From Thermoanaerobaculum sp. (lineage in GTDB: Bacteria; Acidobacteriota; Thermoanaerobaculia; Multivoradales; UBA5704), in contig JAJKHS010000032.1 in assembly GCA_021154885.1 (NCBI GenBank), positions 110,833-174,832 of the forward strand: DNA of 64,000 nucleotides. Direction: 5' to 3'. The notes under the pieces are model-generated. The model saw nothing but the letters and a program-made list of their open reading frames with translations, was not told the origin of the DNA and searched no databases. Made by a program: the position numbers and the translations under genes. The stretch's first letter is position 1. Each line of letters begins with the position of its first letter. Below are positions 56,239 through 64,000 of the stretch, piece by piece.

Positions 56239-59200
56239 ATGCCGCGTATTTTCGACAATATCGAACGTTCCCTACTGCCCGCATTGCGGGACGGGCTCGC
56301 CCTGTCCGATCGCGCGGACTTCTGCGTCGGCTACTTCAACCTGCGCGGCTGGAAGGCCATCGACGGCCTGGTCGAACGCTGGCCCGGAGGCGAAGGGAGC
56401 TGCTGCCGGCTCCTCGTCGGGATGCAGCGGCTCCCTCAGGATGAGCTGCGGGAGTCTTTGAGTCTCCTGCCTCGGGTCGAAGGCATCGACCTGCAGACCG
56501 CCGTCCGTCTCAAGCGGCGCCTCGCCGAGGAGCTCCGGGAGCAGCTCACCCTGGGCGCGCCAACCGATGAGGACGAGGCGGGCCTGCGGCGTCTGGCCGC
56601 ACAGCTTCGAGCCGGCAAGCTCGTCGTCAAGCTCTTCCTGCGCCACACCCTGCATGCCAAGCTCTACCTCCTGTTCCGTTCCGACCCGATCAACCCGATC
56701 GTCGGCTTCCTCGGCAGCAGCAATCTCACCTTCGCCGGCCTCGCTCAGCAAGGCGAGCTCAACGTCGACGTGCTGGACCACGACGCCTGCGTCAAGCTGG
56801 CGAAGTGGTTCGAGGACCGCTGGAGCGATCGCTACTGCCTCGACATCTCGACCGAGCTGCTCGAAGCGATCGACCAGAGCTGGGCCCGCGAAGAGGCCTA
56901 TCCGCCCTATCTCATCTACCTGAAGATGGTCTACCACCTCGCTCGCGAGGCCCGGGCTGGACTGGCCGAGTTCCGCATCCCGAAGGACTTCGGCGGCAAG
57001 CTCCTCGCCTTTCAGACAGCGGCGGTCAAGATCGCCGCTCATCACCTCAACAAGCGCGGAGGGGTGCTCCTGGGCGACGTCGTGGGGCTGGGCAAGACGC
57101 TCATGGCCACGGCTCTGGCGCGGATCTTCGAGGACGACCACGGGCTCGAAACCCTGATCCTCTGCCCTCGCAATCTGGTTCGCATGTGGGAGGACTACCG
57201 CGACCAGTACCGGCTGCGCGCCCGCGTGCTGCCCATCACCCGCGTCGCTCAGGAGCTGCCGGACCTGCGCCGCTACCGGCTGGTGCTGATCGACGAGAGC
57301 CACAACCTGCGCAACCGCGAGGGCAAGCGCTACCGCGCCATCCGCGAGTACATCGAGGAGAACGAGAGCAAGGTCATCCTGCTCTCGGCGACGCCCTACA
57401 ACAAGACCTATCTCGACCTGTCGAGCCAGCTCCGGCTCTTCGTCCCGGAGGACGCCCGGCTCGGCCTCAGGCCCGAGCGGCTGCTGCGTGAGCTCGGAGA
57501 GCCCGAGTTCATCCGCCGTCACCAGTGCAGCCCCGACTCGCTCGCCGCCTTCGAGAAGAGCGAGCATGCGGACGACTGGCGCGAGCTGATGCGCCTCTAC
57601 CTCGTCCGTCGCACCCGGACCTTCATTCAGGCGAGCTACGCCGAGACGGATGCCGAGACCGGGCGCCGGTATCTGACGTTCGAGGACGGTACCCGCTCCT
57701 ATTTCCCGGCCCGGGTGCCGCGAACGGTGCGCTTCGCGATCACCGAGGGGAACCCCGACGATCCCTACGCCCGCCTCTTCTCGGACGGAGTGGTGGACGT
57801 CATCAACTCCCTGTCTCTCCCACGGTACGGGCTCGGCAACTACGTGGCCGCTGCCCGCCGGGAGCCCCCCACCCCGGCGGAGGCCAGGACGCTCGCCAAC
57901 CTTTCCCGCGCGGGCCGGCGTCTCATGGGGTTCTGCCGGACCAACCTGTTCAAGCGACTGGAGAGCGGCGGCTGGTCGTTTCTCCAGTCGGTCGAACGCC
58001 ACGTGCTGCGCAACTTCGTTTTTCTCCATGCCATCGAGGCCGGGCTCCCCTTGCCGATCGGTACCCAGGACAGTGCCGCCCTCGATTCTCGCCTCTCCGA
58101 TACCGACCCCGAGCTCGCAGCCCAGGCCGAGCTCTTCGACGGCAATGGGAACGGGAACGGCGAGGGTGCCCCGCCGAGCGATGCCGAAGAGGCAGAGTTG
58201 GACGGACTGCTGACGGAAGAGGACTTCCGGCGGCGGGCGGGTGAAGTCTACCGCCAGTACGAGACCCGCGAGCGGCGTCGCTTCAAGTGGCTGCGGGCCG
58301 ACCGCTTCGTCGCCGGGCTGGCCACCGACCTCCTCGCCGACAGCCGCCGTCTGCTCTCGGTCCTCCGCGACTGCGGCCCCTGGGACCCGAGGCGAGACCA
58401 CAAGCTCGAAGCCCTGGTCCGGATCGTCGCCGAGACCCACCGCGGCGAGAAGGTCCTCCTCTTCTCCCAGTTCGCCGACACCGTGGCCTACCTGGAACGG
58501 GAGCTCCAGGCCCGCGGCCTCGGCGTGGTGGCGGCGGCCACCGGGGCCTCACCCGACCCCACGCTTCTCGCCTGGCGCTTCAGCCCGGAGAGCAACGGCA
58601 AACGCAAGCAGATCGCGCCCGCGGACGAGATCCGCGTCCTCCTCGCCACCGACGTCCTGAGCGAGGGGCAGAACCTGCAGGACTGCCGGGTGGTGGTCAA
58701 CTACGACCTCCCCTGGGCGATCATCCGGCTCATCCAGCGGGTGGGGCGTATCGACCGGATCGGGCAGCACGCCGAAACCCTGCTCTGCTACTCGTTCCTC
58801 CCGGCCGAAGGGGTCGAGCGGATCATCCGCCTGCGCAGCCGGGTGCGTCAGCGCCTCCGCGAGAACGCCGAGGTGGTGGGGACCGACGAGCGGTTCTTCG
58901 ACGACGACGAGGACGACGGCCTCCTGTTCGACCTCTACAACGAGAAGTCGGGCCTTCTGGACGGCGAGGGGGATAACGAGGTGGACCTCGCCTCTCATGC
59001 CTACCAACTCTGGCGCAACGCCGTCGAGGCGGATCCGAGCCTCGAAAAGAAGGTGACGGAGTTGCCCGACGTGGTCTACTCGACCCGCTCCCATACGCCG
59101 GCCCACGCCGGCCCCCCCGGCGTCCTCCTCTACCTGCGGACCTCCGACGACAACGACTTCCTCGCCTGGGTGGACGGCGAGGGCCGGAGCGTCACCCAGT

Positions 59201-59649
59201 CCCAGCTCGCCATCCTTGACGCGGCGCAGTGCGAGCCCGGCACGCCGGCACTCCCTCGGCAGGAGGCTCATCACGAGCTGGTCCGCAAAGGAGTCGAGCT
59301 GATCGCGGAACACAAGCGGAGCGGCGCCGGCGCCCTCGGACGCCCGTCGGGAGCTCGCTTCCGCACCTACGAACGGTTGAAGAACTACGTCCTCTCGGTC
59401 AAGGGCACGCTCTTCGACCTCGCCGAGCTGCACCGGGCGATCAATGAGATCTATCGATTCCCCCTGCGGTCTGCGGCGACGGACCAGATCAACCGCCAGC
59501 TCCGCGCCGGCATCTCCGACGACGACCTCGTCCGCCTCGTGCTCGCACTCCGCGAGGAGGACCGGCTCTGTATCGTCCGGGAGGATGAGCCCGACCCGGA
59601 GCCGCGGATCATCTGTTCGCTCGGGCTCCATCCATCCTCTGCGAGGTGA
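56239..59649 (+). CDS. PLD-domain plus SNF2/SF2 helicase protein, candidate defence or restriction component
   Basis: MPRIFDNIERSLLPALRDGLALSDRADFCVGYFNLRGW; HAKLYLLFR...GFLGSSNLTFAGL (PLD HxK and GSSN); LLGDVVGLGKTLMATALA, LVLIDESHNLRN, VILLSATPYNKT, QRVGRIDRIGQ. Confidence 0.9.
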   Translation: MPRIFDNIERSLLPALRDGLALSDRADFCVGYFNLRGWKAIDGLVERWPGGEGSCCRLLVGMQRLPQDELRESLSLLPRVEGIDLQTAVRLKRRLAEELREQLTLGAPTDEDEAGLRRLAAQLRAGKLVVKLFLRHTLHAKLYLLFRSDPINPIVGFLGSSNLTFAGLAQQGELNVDVLDHDACVKLAKWFEDRWSDRYCLDISTELLEAIDQSWAREEAYPPYLIYLKMVYHLAREARAGLAEFRIPKDFGGKLLAFQTAAVKIAAHHLNKRGGVLLGDVVGLGKTLMATALARIFEDDHGLETLILCPRNLVRMWEDYRDQYRLRARVLPITRVAQELPDLRRYRLVLIDESHNLRNREGKRYRAIREYIEENESKVILLSATPYNKTYLDLSSQLRLFVPEDARLGLRPERLLRELGEPEFIRRHQCSPDSLAAFEKSEHADDWRELMRLYLVRRTRTFIQASYAETDAETGRRYLTFEDGTRSYFPARVPRTVRFAITEGNPDDPYARLFSDGVVDVINSLSLPRYGLGNYVAAARREPPTPAEARTLANLSRAGRRLMGFCRTNLFKRLESGGWSFLQSVERHVLRNFVFLHAIEAGLPLPIGTQDSAALDSRLSDTDPELAAQAELFDGNGNGNGEGAPPSDAEEAELDGLLTEEDFRRRAGEVYRQYETRERRRFKWLRADRFVAGLATDLLADSRRLLSVLRDCGPWDPRRDHKLEALVRIVAETHRGEKVLLFSQFADTVAYLERELQARGLGVVAAATGASPDPTLLAWRFSPESNGKRKQIAPADEIRVLLATDVLSEGQNLQDCRVVVNYDLPWAIIRLIQRVGRIDRIGQHAETLLCYSFLPAEGVERIIRLRSRVRQRLRENAEVVGTDERFFDDDEDDGLLFDLYNEKSGLLDGEGDNEVDLASHAYQLWRNAVEADPSLEKKVTELPDVVYSTRSHTPAHAGPPGVLLYLRTSDDNDFLAWVDGEGRSVTQSQLAILDAAQCEPGTPALPRQEAHHELVRKGVELIAEHKRSGAGALGRPSGARFRTYERLKNYVLSVKGTLFDLAELHRAINEIYRFPLRSAATDQINRQLRAGISDDDLVRLVLALREEDRLCIVREDEPDPEPRIICSLGLHPSSAR

Positions 59650-59653
59650 CTCT

Positions 59654-62600
59654 TTGGCCAAGCTCAACGCCCAGCGTGCCCGCGAGATCCTGCAGACGTT
59701 CGATTTTGAGCGGCTCTTCGTCGACGAGCTGAGCTGGTCGAAGCCGGCGGACCCCAGGCGCCGTTCCTGGAACGTCAAGGGGCTGGCTCTCTCGGGGCGC
59801 GAGATCGCCCATCTGGGCGGCGTGGTGGTCCTCGAGCTCACCGCCGACGACGGCGCGGTCCCGGAGGCCAAGGCCCGGCTCGGCGTCCATCGTGAGGTGG
59901 CCAAGGTTTATCATGAGCACGTCCTCCTCTTCGTCGACCGCGAGCGCACTCAGAGCGTGCTCTCCTGGGCCAAGCGCGAGGGCAAGAAGCTCACCCCCCG
60001 CAGCCATTCCTTCTTCAAGGGCCAGCCGGGCGACCTCTTCCTCTCCAAGCTGTCCTCCCTGGTGGTGGACCTTGCCGACCTCGCCGTCCAGGGTGACGCC
60101 GCGGTCGCCGAGGTCGCCTCCCGTCTGCGCGAAGCGCTCGACGTGGAGCGGGTCACCAAGCGCTTCTACAACGAATTCCAGCAGCAGCACGAGCTCTTCC
60201 TGGAGCGCATCGAAGGGATCGAGAGCGAGCGGGACCGCCGCTGGTACGCCTCTGTCGTGCTCAACCGCCTGATGTTCGTCTACTTCCTCCAGAAGAAAGG
60301 CTTTCTGGACGGCGGCGATCAGGGCTATCTGCGCCGTAAGCTCGATGCGAGCCGGAAGAGGGGGCCGGACCTTTTCTACCAAAGCTTTCTGAAGCTCCTC
60401 TTCTTCGAGGGCTTCGCCCGTCCGGCCGCCGAGTGCAGCCCCGAAGCTCGACGCCTGCTGGGGGAGATCTGTTACCTCGACGGCGGACTCTTCTTGCAGC
60501 ATCGGATCGAGACCGATCATCCCGACCTGCAGATTCCGGACGCCGCCTTCGCGAGCATTCTCGACCTTTTCGAAAAGTACTCCTGGAACCTGAACGACAC
60601 GCCGGGCGGCCAGGACGACGAGATCAACCCCGACGTCCTGGGTTACATCTTCGAGAAGTACATCAACCAGAAGGAGTTCGGGGCCTATTACACGCGACCC
60701 GAGATCACCCGGTATCTCTGCGAGAAGACGATCTACGCTCTGATTCTCGACCGGATCAATGCGGGACCGGGAACAGGCAACCGGCGCTTCGAATCGATCG
60801 AAGAGCTCCTTCTGCGGCTTGACGCCCGCCTTTGCCGCAGGCTGTTCAAGGAGGTCCTGCCGAGCCTTTCGATTCTCGACCCCGCCTGCGGCTCGGGAGC
60901 GTTCCTGGTAGCGGCCCTAAAGACGCTTCTGGACGTGTACTCGGCGGTGGTCGGCAAGATCGAGTTCGTCAACGATCGCGGTCTGCGCGAGAATCTCAAG
61001 AAGGCCAAGTCCGAGCACCCCTCGCTCCAGTACTGGGTCAAGAAGCGCATCGTCACCGACAATCTCTTCGGCGTGGACATCATGGAGGAGGCGACTGAAA
61101 TCGCAAGGCTCCGCCTCTTCCTCACCCTTGTCGCTTCCGCGACCAGCGTGGAGGAGTTGGAGCCGCTGCCCAACATCGACTTCAACGTTCTGTCAGGGAA
61201 TTCGCTCATCGGGCTTCTCCATGTCGAGGATGAAGACTTTGAGCAGCGGCAGGATGGAGGTCAAATGAAGCTCCTCCGCAGGACGTTCCGGGAGGTGCTC
61301 CACAAGAAAAACCAACTGATCGAGGCTTACCGCCACTTCAGCGGCAGCACGAGTCGGCTCGGAGAGGTGCGCGACGAGATCGACCGGGAGAAGGGCGAGG
61401 CAATCGCGACCCTGAACGAGATCCTGCTCGACGAATTCAAGGGGATTCGCTTCGAGCAGGCAACCTGGGACCGCCAGAAGAACGAACCGGGCAAGCCCGT
61501 GCGGCAACCTGTCTCCTTCAAGGATGTCGAGGCGCTGCGGCCGTTCCACTGGGGTTATGAGTTCGACGAGATCCTTGGCAAGGAGGGAGGTTTTGACGTC
61601 ATCCTAACCAATCCCCCCTGGGAGGTCTTCAAGCCGCAGGCCAAGGAGTTCTTCGCCGAGCACTCGGAGATCGTCACGAAGAACATCATGACGATCAAGG
61701 AGTTCGAGAAGGAGCAGACAAAGCTGCTCAAGGACCGCGAGGTCCGCGAGGCGTGGCTTGAGTATCTTAGCCGGTTTCCGCATGTGAGCCTCTACTTTCG
61801 GACGAGCCCTCAGTACAGTAACCAAGTTTCGATAGTGGATGGTAGGAAGGCTGGGACGGATGTCAACCTTTACAAGCTTTTCTTGGAGCGATGTTTCCGC
61901 CTTCTCAGATTGGGAGGGCGCTGTGGAATTCTGGTGCCGACCAGTGTCTATTCGGATTTAGGGTCCAAGGGCCTCCGCGAGATGCTTTTCTCGCAGGCCA
62001 GAGTTGATGTTCTGTTTGGCTTGTCGAATGAGAAGTTTCTGTTTGAGGGCGTTGATCATCGCTTCCGATTCTGTCTTCTCGTTTTTGGGCGCGGCGGGGT
62101 AACAGATTCTTTCACGGCGGCCTTCCGAATGGATCCAAGAGAAGCTGTTTCGGCAGAACGGCTTGAATCATTCCTGGGTACACCTTCCGAGCACATAGAT
62201 TTGAGCTGGGAGCTAGTCAAGAGGCTGTCGCCAAGTTCACTGTCGCTTATGGAGTTTAAACTTCGTAAAGATCTGACTATCGTCGAAAAGATGCTGCAGT
62301 TTCCCATGCTGGGGGATGAGGTGGAGGGCTGTTGGCGATTCGTGTTGATCAATGAATTTCATATGACCGGCGACAGTCGTGAGTTCTTCCATACTTCGCC
62401 GGCACCGGGAAGATTGCCGCTCTTCACGGGTAAGATGTTTAATCAGTTTTGCCTTACAGATGAGCATTCTGGCTACTGGATCGATGAGCGTGCTGGTCGT
62501 GCTGCCCTTTTAGGAAAGACTGAGGACTACGGGCAAAAACTTGACTACCAAGGGTATCGATGGGTGCATCGCCGGATCGGTCGCAGCACGGATTCGCGGA

Positions 62601-63595
62601 CCATGATTTGCTCGATGACGCCTCGAAACGTCTTCACCGAGGTCAACAGCACGACCATCAAAGTCGCCGAGGCAGGCATTTCAGACGCGGAGATGCTTTT
62701 CTTATGCGCTGTCGCTAACAGCTTTGTCTTTGATTGGTTCTTACGGCAGAAGGTTTCTTCTACACTGAACATGTTCTATATCTACCAGGTCCCTGTCCCC
62801 CGTTTGACGGCGGCAGATTCTCTCTTTTCCAAGATAGTCGAGAAGGCTGGCCGCCTTATTTGTACCAATCTGGAATTCTCAGACCTTTGGCGCGATGCCA
62901 TTGGAACACCTTGGTCTGAGCAGCAAGCAGCCATAGATCCTGCCGAGCGGGCGCGGCTCCGCGCTGAGCTGGATGGCCTCGTGGCCCATCTCTATGGTTT
63001 AACCGAAGAGGAGTTCACCTACATCCTCTCAACCTTTCCCGTTGTCTCCGAAAGCGTGAAGGACGCGGCCCTCGCCGCCTATCGAGCGTTGGCGCCCAGG
63101 CCCGGCGACCCGGAGATCCTCTCGTTGATCGAGCAGGGAGAGAGCGCGGAGCTGGAATTCAAGTCCACCGTCCGCTGGGACCTGCGCGAGGGGAAGAAGA
63201 ACCCGGAGCTCGAAGCGGTCATCCGCTACACCGTCGCGGGCTTCCTCAACGCGAACGGCGGTACCCTGCTCATCGGAGTGGGCGACGACGGATCGATCGT
63301 CGGCCTGCAGCCCGATTACGGGACGTTCAAGAAACCGAACCGGGATGGTTTCGAGCTCTTCCTGACCGAGCTGCTGCTCGGCGGCCTGGGCAAGGACCTG
63401 GCGACCTCGATCCGCACCACCTTCCACGAAGTGGACGGCAAGGACGTCTGCCGGGTAATGGTCACCGCCGGCCCGCGGCCTGTCTTCCTCAAGGAAGGTA
63501 ACGACGAAGTCTTCTACCTCCGGGCGGGAAATTCGACGCGTCGGCTCTCTACGCGAGAAGCAGTGCAGTACTGCAAGACGAGGTGGCAGAGCTGA
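59654..63595 (+). CDS. Eco57I-like N6-adenine DNA methyltransferase/type IIG-like protein with C-terminal AlbA_2 (Schlafen-like) domain; TTG start
   Basis: ILDPACGSGAFLVAALKTLLD (motif I), DVILTNPPWEVFKP (NPPW), FGAYYTRPEITRYLCEKTI; C-term SAELEFKSTVRWDLREGKKN...GGTLLIGVGDDGSIVGLQPD. Confidence 0.9.
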   Translation: MAKLNAQRAREILQTFDFERLFVDELSWSKPADPRRRSWNVKGLALSGREIAHLGGVVVLELTADDGAVPEAKARLGVHREVAKVYHEHVLLFVDRERTQSVLSWAKREGKKLTPRSHSFFKGQPGDLFLSKLSSLVVDLADLAVQGDAAVAEVASRLREALDVERVTKRFYNEFQQQHELFLERIEGIESERDRRWYASVVLNRLMFVYFLQKKGFLDGGDQGYLRRKLDASRKRGPDLFYQSFLKLLFFEGFARPAAECSPEARRLLGEICYLDGGLFLQHRIETDHPDLQIPDAAFASILDLFEKYSWNLNDTPGGQDDEINPDVLGYIFEKYINQKEFGAYYTRPEITRYLCEKTIYALILDRINAGPGTGNRRFESIEELLLRLDARLCRRLFKEVLPSLSILDPACGSGAFLVAALKTLLDVYSAVVGKIEFVNDRGLRENLKKAKSEHPSLQYWVKKRIVTDNLFGVDIMEEATEIARLRLFLTLVASATSVEELEPLPNIDFNVLSGNSLIGLLHVEDEDFEQRQDGGQMKLLRRTFREVLHKKNQLIEAYRHFSGSTSRLGEVRDEIDREKGEAIATLNEILLDEFKGIRFEQATWDRQKNEPGKPVRQPVSFKDVEALRPFHWGYEFDEILGKEGGFDVILTNPPWEVFKPQAKEFFAEHSEIVTKNIMTIKEFEKEQTKLLKDREVREAWLEYLSRFPHVSLYFRTSPQYSNQVSIVDGRKAGTDVNLYKLFLERCFRLLRLGGRCGILVPTSVYSDLGSKGLREMLFSQARVDVLFGLSNEKFLFEGVDHRFRFCLLVFGRGGVTDSFTAAFRMDPREAVSAERLESFLGTPSEHIDLSWELVKRLSPSSLSLMEFKLRKDLTIVEKMLQFPMLGDEVEGCWRFVLINEFHMTGDSREFFHTSPAPGRLPLFTGKMFNQFCLTDEHSGYWIDERAGRAALLGKTEDYGQKLDYQGYRWVHRRIGRSTDSRTMICSMTPRNVFTEVNSTTIKVAEAGISDAEMLFLCAVANSFVFDWFLRQKVSSTLNMFYIYQVPVPRLTAADSLFSKIVEKAGRLICTNLEFSDLWRDAIGTPWSEQQAAIDPAERARLRAELDGLVAHLYGLTEEEFTYILSTFPVVSESVKDAALAAYRALAPRPGDPEILSLIEQGESAELEFKSTVRWDLREGKKNPELEAVIRYTVAGFLNANGGTLLIGVGDDGSIVGLQPDYGTFKKPNRDGFELFLTELLLGGLGKDLATSIRTTFHEVDGKDVCRVMVTAGPRPVFLKEGNDEVFYLRAGNSTRRLSTREAVQYCKTRWQS

Positions 63596-63620
63596 TCTAC
63601 AGTGCCAAGCACTACCCTAC

Positions 63621-64000
63621 GTGAGCGCCCTCGATATGGCAGAAAGAGAGATCGACCAGGAGGCAGTTCGGATTCCTCAGCGCTCAGGATTACCTCTGTG
63701 CCTCTACGTCCCCATTGCTGCGAGAGACGAGGCCGCGATTGAACGATACGTGGGTCGGATCGCCAGAGTCCTTGAGGGCGGCGAGACGAGGAGGGCCTTG
63801 TTGATCGAGGCTCACGACCCGCCTCAACGAGACCTTCGATTACCGATGTGGCAACTCGCGGCAGCGAAGGTTTTCCACGCGCCCTATCAGGTGTGGGTGC
63901 ATGTGGACTTCAAGGCCTACCGGCGTACCTATACAAAGGCATTCCCGGCGGAGAGGCTCGATGACCGCGTACTGGATCATGTCCTGAACCGGCGAGTCGC
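63621..64000 (+). CDS. Uncharacterised protein, third gene of the helicase/methyltransferase locus (open at right edge)
   Basis: Own reading from GTG 63621/ATG 63636: MAEREIDQEAVRIPQRSGLPLCLYVPIAARDEAAIERYVGRIARVLEGGETRRALLIEAHDPPQRDLRLPMWQLAAAKVFHAPYQVWVHVDFKAYRRTYTKAF..., no stop before 64000. Confidence 0.6.
   Translation, partial: MSALDMAEREIDQEAVRIPQRSGLPLCLYVPIAARDEAAIERYVGRIARVLEGGETRRALLIEAHDPPQRDLRLPMWQLAAAKVFHAPYQVWVHVDFKAYRRTYTKAFPAERLDDRVLDHVLNRRV

Noticed and set aside
56272-58440. 722-aa minus-strand ORF
   Set aside because: Antisense to the PLD/SNF2 helicase gene.

Overview
High-GC bacterial chromosome segment; ADOP-type permease, CHAT/TPR and FecR/CHASE2-kinase content suggest Acidobacteriota or similar, but this was not tested. 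The window is rich in natural-product loci. (1) The left edge carries an enediyne-type PKS cassette on the minus strand: PKSE (KS-AT-ACP-KR-DH, truncated by the window edge), UnbU, UnbV and UnbL/DUF1702. (2) About 13.4-15.9 kb is a compact minus-strand unit: ECF sigma factor, membrane anti-sigma-like protein, graspetide-type ATP-grasp ligase, and an unannotated 52-aa precursor-like peptide. (3) About 22.9-39.1 kb appears to be a dual-RiPP locus: GAF histidine kinase plus NtrC-type regulator, ABC-2 transporter operon, radical SAM/SPASM maturase with a 67-aa precursor, an unannotated 57-aa class III lanthipeptide precursor with an ILSLQ leader motif, LanKC synthetase, ABC exporter and ADOP permease. 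Three sigma-54 -24/-12 promoters (GG-N10-GC) and two copies of a three-half-site upstream element, TTACCC-N6-GRGTAA-N4-TTACCC, tie these parts together. (4) A fourth sigma-54-like promoter precedes a small secreted peptide with a knottin-like C-C-CC-C-C cysteine pattern. (5) Other content: two CHAT/TPR proteins, one next to a CHASE2-kinase/FecR pair; an RTX protein; a PLD/SNF2 helicase plus Eco57I-like methyltransferase with AlbA domain (candidate defence locus); an M13 peptidase with an in-frame amber codon at the signal peptide junction; a ~336-nt imperfect hairpin; a 6x20-bp operator-like array; and a decayed copy of a regulator's 3' end. No tRNA, rRNA or CRISPR was recognised. All calls come from reading the sequence; no database search was run.
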